Shown: one piece after another, positions 14,730 through 18,235 of the stretch
Layout of the letters: each line of letters opens with the position of its first letter
Position numbering within the stretch: the first letter of the stretch is position 1
DNA from: Anaerolineae bacterium
GTDB lineage: Bacteria; Chloroflexota; Anaerolineae; JAADDB01
Direction of reading: 5' to 3'
DNA: 18,235 nt
Assembly (NCBI GenBank): GCA_015486895.1
Contig: WFQT01000420.1
Coordinates: 1 to 18,235 of the forward strand
Notes under the pieces: model-generated
Databases searched by the model: none
What the model was told of the DNA's origin: nothing
The model's input: only the letters and a program-made list of their open reading frames with translations
Made by a program: the position numbers and the translations under genes

Positions 14730-14806
14730 TCAGTAGGCGCGGCCCTACATGGTTGCCTCACCCCTTGCAACGCCCACAGAGCAGGCGTAAAGCCATGCTC
14801 TACTGA
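14730..14806. repeat. Long imperfect palindrome between apgM and murJ
   Basis: The 98-bp gap is almost filled by nested inverted repeats: TCAGTAG (14730-14736) with CTACTGA (14800-14806), CATGG (14748-14752) with CCATG (14793-14797), and GTTGC (14752-14756) with GCAAC (14767-14771). No T-run follows on either strand. It could fold in the apgM-murJ mRNA as a processing site, or be a decayed mobile repeat. Confidence 0.45.
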
Positions 14807-14809
14807 AGA

Positions 14810-16024
14810 TCAGGCGCCAAAGCGCTCCAGCCGGCCAGCATGGGCCATCAATAGTGGCATGATGTCGGTGGAGTGCAAGTGCCCCAAGTAACCATGGCTA
14901 ACCGCCCGTTCCCCAAAGGACTTGACATCATCCGGCATGGCGAACTGCCCCCAGAAGAGCAGTGGCACCGGATGCCAAGAATGCGAACGCATGGCCGCCG
15001 GGGTGGAATGATCGCCGGTAATGACTACAACCGACGGTTGTAACGCTAACAGGCGTGGCAATTGAGCATCCACCTCTTCGATGATTTTGACCTTGGCCTC
15101 GAAGTTGCCATCTTCCCCGCGACTATCCGTCGGCTTTACGTGCAGGAAGAAGAAATCGTACTGCTCCCAAATGGATTCCAGTACAGAGAACTCATCGGCA
15201 ATACTTTTGCCGCTGGGCTGGACATCCATGCCCACCAGCTTGGAGACACCCCGGTACATAGGATACTGGGCAATAGCTGCCGCACGCAGTTTATAGATTT
15301 CCGGAAATTGGCGTAAAGCCGGGTCCATGGCAAAGCCGCGCAGATTCACACTATTAGCAGGACGCTCGTCCTTCAGCAATGCACGCGCCTGTTTTACCCA
15401 ATCGTTGACCAGCTCGGCGCTGTGCTTAGCCTCTGAACTATCGTCCAACGGCAACACCGGTAAAGGCAGCTTGCCGGTTTGCAAAGGATCTGTTTCACTC
15501 AACGCTTCCGAAAGTCCTTCGCCACGCAGGATAAATACGAAGCGATATTCTTTCTCCGGCAAGACGAAAATCTCGTAGCCGGGCAAAGAGGTGCCTTCTT
15601 GCAATTTTCGCGCTAACTTTGCACCCAGCTCGGTGGGGATACGCCCGGCCCGCCGGTCGGTGATGATGCCGTCCTTATCCACCGTGGCAAAGTTTCCTCG
15701 CGCCGCTAAGTCACGCGGCTGCAGGTCGAAGTCAATACCCAAAGCGGAAAGAACACCACGACCGACGTCAAATTGCAATGGGTCGTAGCCAAAGAGGCCC
15801 AAATGCGCCGGGCCGCTACCGGGGGCAATGCCACGCCGCACTGGAATGTTGAAACCGGTGCTCCCTTCTGTCGCCATCCGATCCAGGTTTGGCGTGTCGG
15901 CTGCTTCCAGGGCGGTAAGCCCACCCGTCTCCATGGGAAAATCGCCTAAGCCATCCATGATCAGTAAGATGAGCTTATTATCATTCTCCACGGCCAATTT
16001 ATGCAACAAATCAAAGCGATCCAT
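14810..16024 (-). CDS. apgM: 2,3-bisphosphoglycerate-independent phosphoglycerate mutase, archaeal type
   Basis: The product has 404 residues, the usual length of the archaeal-type enzyme, which is shorter than the ~510 of GpmI. It interconverts 3- and 2-phosphoglycerate in glycolysis and gluconeogenesis through a phosphoserine intermediate with two divalent metal ions. Asp24 in IMDGLGD is a metal ligand. Ser70 in APGSGPAHLGLFGYDP is the phosphorylated nucleophile. HVKPTDSRGEDG (from 295) and GDHSTP (337-342), with SWHP at 349-352, carry further metal-binding residues. It belongs to the alkaline phosphatase superfamily and is cytoplasmic. The ATG at 16024 has GGAG 8 nt upstream. A homoserine-kinase-like (ThrH/cofactor-independent) annotation is a known confusion for this family, but the full motif set favours the mutase. 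Confidence 0.93.
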   Translation of the reverse strand: MDRFDLLHKLAVENDNKLILLIMDGLGDFPMETGGLTALEAADTPNLDRMATEGSTGFNIPVRRGIAPGSGPAHLGLFGYDPLQFDVGRGVLSALGIDFDLQPRDLAARGNFATVDKDGIITDRRAGRIPTELGAKLARKLQEGTSLPGYEIFVLPEKEYRFVFILRGEGLSEALSETDPLQTGKLPLPVLPLDDSSEAKHSAELVNDWVKQARALLKDERPANSVNLRGFAMDPALRQFPEIYKLRAAAIAQYPMYRGVSKLVGMDVQPSGKSIADEFSVLESIWEQYDFFFLHVKPTDSRGEDGNFEAKVKIIEEVDAQLPRLLALQPSVVVITGDHSTPAAMRSHSWHPVPLLFWGQFAMPDDVKSFGERAVSHGYLGHLHSTDIMPLLMAHAGRLERFGA

Positions 16025-16064
16025 GATGGTTTCTCCTTCTTATTTAATGATGTACAGAGTAATT

Positions 16065-16083
16065 GGTCCGGAAAATAAGGACC
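16065..16083. other. Small hairpin in the apgM leader
   Basis: GGTCC (16065-16069) and GGACC (16079-16083) flank GGAAAATAA, 41-59 nt upstream of the apgM ATG. The stem has only 5 bp. No clear promoter for apgM was identified in the region. Confidence 0.3.
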
Positions 16084-16149
16084 TGGACTCTGGCGTTTTC
16101 TTATTTTTGCTACTGACTAGCGGACAGTTTTGGAGGGGGGGACCGTGGC

Positions 16150-16345
16150 TCCATGCCAACTGGGAAGCCCGCTCAGGGAGCATGGAAGATGTTTCTTCAG
16201 TCCATCGGGTGAATCCGAGACTGAAGGCAGGCGCAGCATGACATGCTGCGCCTGCCGAACTCAGCATCGCGTCCTTCAGTGCGCACTTCCATAAGGCGTA
16301 TGCTACCTGATAAGCAGCGTCCGGTAGCTAGTTTTTGTGTTTTTA
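16150..16345 (+). ncRNA. Candidate structured RNA: chain of hairpins ending in a T-rich tract
   Basis: No credible gene lies here. Four hairpins follow each other. H1 is TCCATGC/GCATGGA (16150-16156, 16180-16186). H2 is CTTCAGTC/GACTGAAG (16195-16202, 16219-16226) with an inner TCGG/CCGA. H3 is a 15-bp perfect repeat GGCAGGCGCAGCATG/CATGCTGCGCCTGCC (16226-16240, 16242-16256). H4 is GCTACC/GGTAGC (16302-16307, 16323-16328), followed by two T5 tracts (16332-16344). The T-rich end gives a + strand reading, opposite to the flanking genes. No clear + strand promoter was found, and the family is not recognised. Alternatives are a decayed palindromic element or mRNA-end hairpins of the minus strand. 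Confidence 0.4.
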
Positions 16346-16346
16346 A

Positions 16347-16372
16347 CCTGTGCAATCTATGTAATCTGTGGT
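16347..16372. repeat. Partial copy of the AATCTG dispersed repeat family
   Basis: CCTGTGCAATCTATGTAATCTGTGG carries two AATCT words 10 bp apart, as at 11534-11557. It has no opposing arm and lies immediately after the T-rich tract of the candidate RNA. Confidence 0.4.
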
Positions 16373-16378
16373 GAAGAT

Positions 16379-16415
16379 AGTCTGGTCGAGCCTAAAACGT
16401 CATTCTCACCAGACT
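16379..16415. other. 8-bp inverted repeat
   Basis: AGTCTGGT (16379-16386) and ACCAGACT (16408-16415) are perfect reverse complements around a 21-nt spacer. No T-run follows on either strand. The function is unknown; it is one of several hairpins in this 490-bp gap. Confidence 0.4.
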
Positions 16416-16460
16416 CCAGTAATAATTACGCCTCCGGGACGGCACTACTCCCAAACGCGC

Positions 16461-16494
16461 GACGAGGGATAGGTTAACCTACCCATCCCTCGTC
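16461..16494 (-). terminator. Strong hairpin downstream of the ABC transporter ATPase gene
   Basis: GACGAGGGAT (16461-16470) pairs perfectly with ATCCCTCGTC (16485-16494); the centre holds the palindrome AGGTTAACCT (16471-16480). It lies 21 nt after the ATPase stop on the minus strand. There is no T-run on that side, so it is a transcript-end or stabilising hairpin rather than a textbook intrinsic terminator. Confidence 0.5.
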
Positions 16495-16514
16495 ACTATT
16501 AGCCTGACTGACAG

Positions 16515-17615
16515 TTAGCGTATAGCCCTCTCCGTCTTGGGATCAAAGAGATGCATATTCCCCATGTTAATAGAGAGGTCAATGATATCACCAGGGCTAA
16601 CGTGCGCCCGCGGATCAACCCGCGCGATAAACGGCTTCTTACCGGTGAAGAGATAGAGGAAGATCTCATTGCCCATCAACTCGGTAACGTCTACTTTGCC
16701 TTTCATGTCAGCGCTCACCACACCTGGTGGCATATACGCTTTAATGTGGATATCTTCCGGGCGGATGCCGAAGATCACTTCCTGTCCTTTGTATTCCTTA
16801 TATGTGCCCATTTTCTCTACCGGCACCTGTAATTTGAAAGTGTCACTGACAACAAATAGCTTTCCATCTTGTTCCACCAAAGTCGCGTCAAAGAAGTTCA
16901 TGCTGGGACTACCGATAAACCCGGCTACAAAGACATTATCCGGCAGATCGTAAAGTTTCTGCGGTGGCGCCAACTGCTGTAAAATGCCATCTCTGATGAC
17001 GGCGATGCGAGTTGCCATGGTCATAGCTTCCACCTGATCATGTGTCACATAAATAAAAGTAGTGGCGAGTCGCTTGTGCAGCTTGCTTAGCTCTGCACGG
17101 GTTTGCACACGCAATTTGGCGTCTAAGTTAGAAAGTGGCTCATCAAAGAGGAAAACTTTCGGCTGGCGGACAATAGCCCGGCCAACGGCCACGCGCTGCC
17201 GCTGCCCACCGGATAGTTGTTTCGGCTTGCGGTCCAGCAAGGGCTCGATGCCCAACACACCGGCTGCCGCTTTCACCCGGCGATCGATCTCGTCCTTGGG
17301 CGTTTTGTGCAGCCTCAAGCCAAAAGCCATATTGTCATAAACGCTCATGTGGGGATAAAGAGCATAGGATTGGAACACCATGGCGATATCCCGGTCCTTC
17401 GGCGGTACGTCATTGACTAATTTATCACCGATGTAAATATCACCGCTGGTGATCTCTTCCAGGCCGGCCAGCAACCGTAGTGATGTCGTCTTACCACAGC
17501 CAGAAGGGCCGACAAACACGAGAAATTCCTTGTCGGCAATCTCAATGTTCATATCGTTGACGGCAATTACATTACCAAACTTCTTGTAGACATGCTCATA
17601 AGTCACGCTTGCCAT
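16515..17615 (-). CDS. ugpC: Sugar ABC transporter ATP-binding protein, UgpC/MsmK/MalK type
   Basis: The product has 366 residues, standard for the CUT1-family ATPase. The nucleotide-binding domain has Walker A GPSGCGKTT (36-44), Q-loop Gln82, signature LSGGQ (134-138), Walker B VFLFDEP with Asp158 and Glu159, D-loop NLDA (163-166) and H-loop His192. The C-terminal third (about 240-366) is the regulatory MalK-like OB-fold domain, with FGIRPEDI and the end MHLFDPKT. It powers uptake of sugars or glycerol phosphate with partner permeases and a binding protein. None of these is nearby, so it is probably a shared ATPase serving several transporters, as MsmK does. The exact symbol is a family-level call. 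The ATG at 17615 has AGGAG about 10 nt upstream. It is transcribed from a strong promoter about 310 nt upstream. Confidence 0.93.
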   Translation of the reverse strand: MASVTYEHVYKKFGNVIAVNDMNIEIADKEFLVFVGPSGCGKTTSLRLLAGLEEITSGDIYIGDKLVNDVPPKDRDIAMVFQSYALYPHMSVYDNMAFGLRLHKTPKDEIDRRVKAAAGVLGIEPLLDRKPKQLSGGQRQRVAVGRAIVRQPKVFLFDEPLSNLDAKLRVQTRAELSKLHKRLATTFIYVTHDQVEAMTMATRIAVIRDGILQQLAPPQKLYDLPDNVFVAGFIGSPSMNFFDATLVEQDGKLFVVSDTFKLQVPVEKMGTYKEYKGQEVIFGIRPEDIHIKAYMPPGVVSADMKGKVDVTELMGNEIFLYLFTGKKPFIARVDPRAHVSPGDIIDLSINMGNMHLFDPKTERAIR

Positions 17616-17930
17616 TGCTAATTCGCTCCTTCTGTGTTCAAACTGTGCACCCGAACTTTTCGGTCACCAGAGGGAGAATTGCCGTCCGTTTCCCCGGAGC
17701 AGGTACGCCGGAACACCAATCCAGACTTCCACCGGTGGGCATTACCGCCAAAACCGTGTGTACAGTCGAACGAGTTTTATCGTAAAGTCATTTTGCGAGG
17801 AACACAAGACCAATGGAGAGACTGGGTGCGGGACCAACCATGGCGGCAGCCTCGTACTGACCACCCGGACGGGCCCTTTGTCACGCCTCCTTTCCATAGG
17901 AACAAAAGAAACAGACAACAATACGACGTT
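17616..17930 (-). promoter_or_regulatory. Long leader of the ABC transporter ATPase gene
   Basis: About 310 nt separate the predicted transcription start (near 17924) from the ATPase ATG. On the minus strand an in-frame ATG at 17897 opens 51 codons (MERRRDKGPV...). A GTG at 17884 opens 35 codons rich in Trp and Arg, but only 1 nt from a GGAGG (17890-17886), which is too close for normal initiation. The opposite strand is also open from a GTG at 17634 to 17963, with no ribosome binding site and no internal Met. One clear hairpin is CCGAA/TTCGG around 17656-17669. None of these frames is convincing as a gene. A structured or translated regulatory leader is possible. Confidence 0.35.
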
Positions 17931-17959
17931 AGTATAACATCCTTACCGGATTATTGCAA
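17931..17959 (-). promoter_or_regulatory. Sigma70-type promoter of the ABC transporter ATPase gene
   Basis: On the minus strand, TTGCAA (17959-17954) and TATACT (17936-17931) are 17 bp apart. This is a close match to consensus, and the ATPase gene is the next gene downstream. Confidence 0.6.
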
Positions 17960-17980
17960 ATAGATCTACCCCGAAAATAG

Positions 17981-18000
17981 TTCACGGATGACACGAATTC
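17981..18000. repeat. Possible remnant of the CACGGAT dispersed repeat
   Basis: TTCACGGATGACACGAATTC resembles one arm of the element at 8666-8740 (CACGGAT followed by a CAC word). It is short, with no opposing arm, so the assignment is tentative. Confidence 0.25.
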
Positions 18001-18235
18001 CTATAACCGCACAGGCAATACACACCATCCCCGCAAGCAGCAACGGCGACTCTAATCTCCAAAGCGAAAGTTACTAACTGATCATCAGTGTCCATTTCAT
18101 CGCCGTGCGGTTCCTGAAAATAGCCGCCGGCCGGTGGGAATCGCATTTGTGCCGGAGAAAGGCACCTCCCAGCGAATGTAACCGACTCCAAACTGAATGC
18201 GAACTCGACAGAGCGATTATCGCACAGGGACAGGC
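17982..18235 (-). CDS. Possible C-terminal end of an unrecognised gene, partial
   Basis: A minus-strand frame is open from the right edge to a TGA at 17982, about 83 codons. It has an acidic stretch EPHGDEMDTDD followed by a hydrophobic strand VTFALEIRVAVAA and a Cys-containing end YCLCGYRNSCHP. I recognise no family. The stop falls in a sequence resembling the dispersed repeat, and 22 nt separate it from the ATPase promoter. It could be a real gene end, a decayed gene or chance, and more sequence to the right would decide. Confidence 0.25.
   Translation of the reverse strand, partial: LSLCDNRSVEFAFSLESVTFAGRCLSPAQMRFPPAGGYFQEPHGDEMDTDDQLVTFALEIRVAVAACGDGVYCLCGYRNSCHP

Noticed and set aside
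16040..16267. 75-codon minus-strand open frame upstream of apgM
   Set aside because: It covers the hairpin chain and its composition follows the palindromes; no ribosome binding site or family match.
17777..17884. Trp-rich 35-codon leader peptide (attenuator) idea
   Set aside because: The GTG is 1 nt from the GGAGG, the Trp codons are spread out rather than clustered, and the downstream gene is a sugar transporter ATPase.
17634..17963. 109-codon open frame on the + strand divergent from the ABC ATPase gene
   Set aside because: It starts only with GTG, has no ribosome binding site and no internal Met, and overlaps the ATPase promoter and leader; kept only as a remark under the leader.

Overview
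The window looks like part of a chromosome from a Chloroflexota bacterium (Anaerolineae or Caldilineae-like). This is inferred from several features seen together: a recG-coaD junction; a secreted gingipain-type C25 peptidase next to a DUF11-repeat surface protein whose C-terminus ends in a short F-[LM]-P motif; a short CHAT protease with a helical adaptor-like tail; an archaeal-type phosphoglycerate mutase; a UbiA/MqnP-type prenyltransferase; and degenerate AATCTGYG / CACGGAT intergenic repeats. No rRNA, tRNA, CRISPR array, transposase or phage gene was seen.

The left half (1-8.5 kb) is transcribed on the + strand. It starts with the tail of recG, then coaD and a 116-residue protein I do not recognise. 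An export locus follows. A consensus sigma70-type promoter (TTGACA-17-TATACT) and a leader of about 220 nt precede a 965-residue secreted C25 cysteine peptidase. Next comes a 1199-residue secreted protein built of DUF11 and SdrD-B-like modules. About 70 bp further on is a 74-residue protein that is little more than a signal peptide, a Thr/Pro spacer and a PEP-CTERM-like sorting tail.

The middle (8.5-9.0 kb) is non-coding. It holds a terminator-like hairpin, two copies of a dispersed inverted-repeat family and an orphan + strand promoter.

The right half (9.0-17.6 kb) is entirely on the minus strand. In map order it holds a CHAT-domain protease with its own consensus promoter, a UbiA-family prenyltransferase, a plant-like cystathionine gamma-synthase, MurJ lipid II flippase, archaeal-type phosphoglycerate mutase and a UgpC/MsmK-type sugar ABC transporter ATPase. 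The cystathionine gamma-synthase gene is preceded by a complete SAM-I (S-box) riboswitch with promoter, aptamer, anti-terminator option and intrinsic terminator. The ATPase has a strong promoter about 310 nt upstream and a long leader. These are mostly single-gene units for central functions (menaquinone, methionine, peptidoglycan, glycolysis, sugar uptake) rather than one pathway.

The parts most worth following up are the C25 / DUF11 / mini-PEP-CTERM surface locus, the CHAT protein with its C-terminal adaptor-like helices, and a chain of strong hairpins ending in a T-rich tract at 16150-16345 that may be an unannotated structured RNA.
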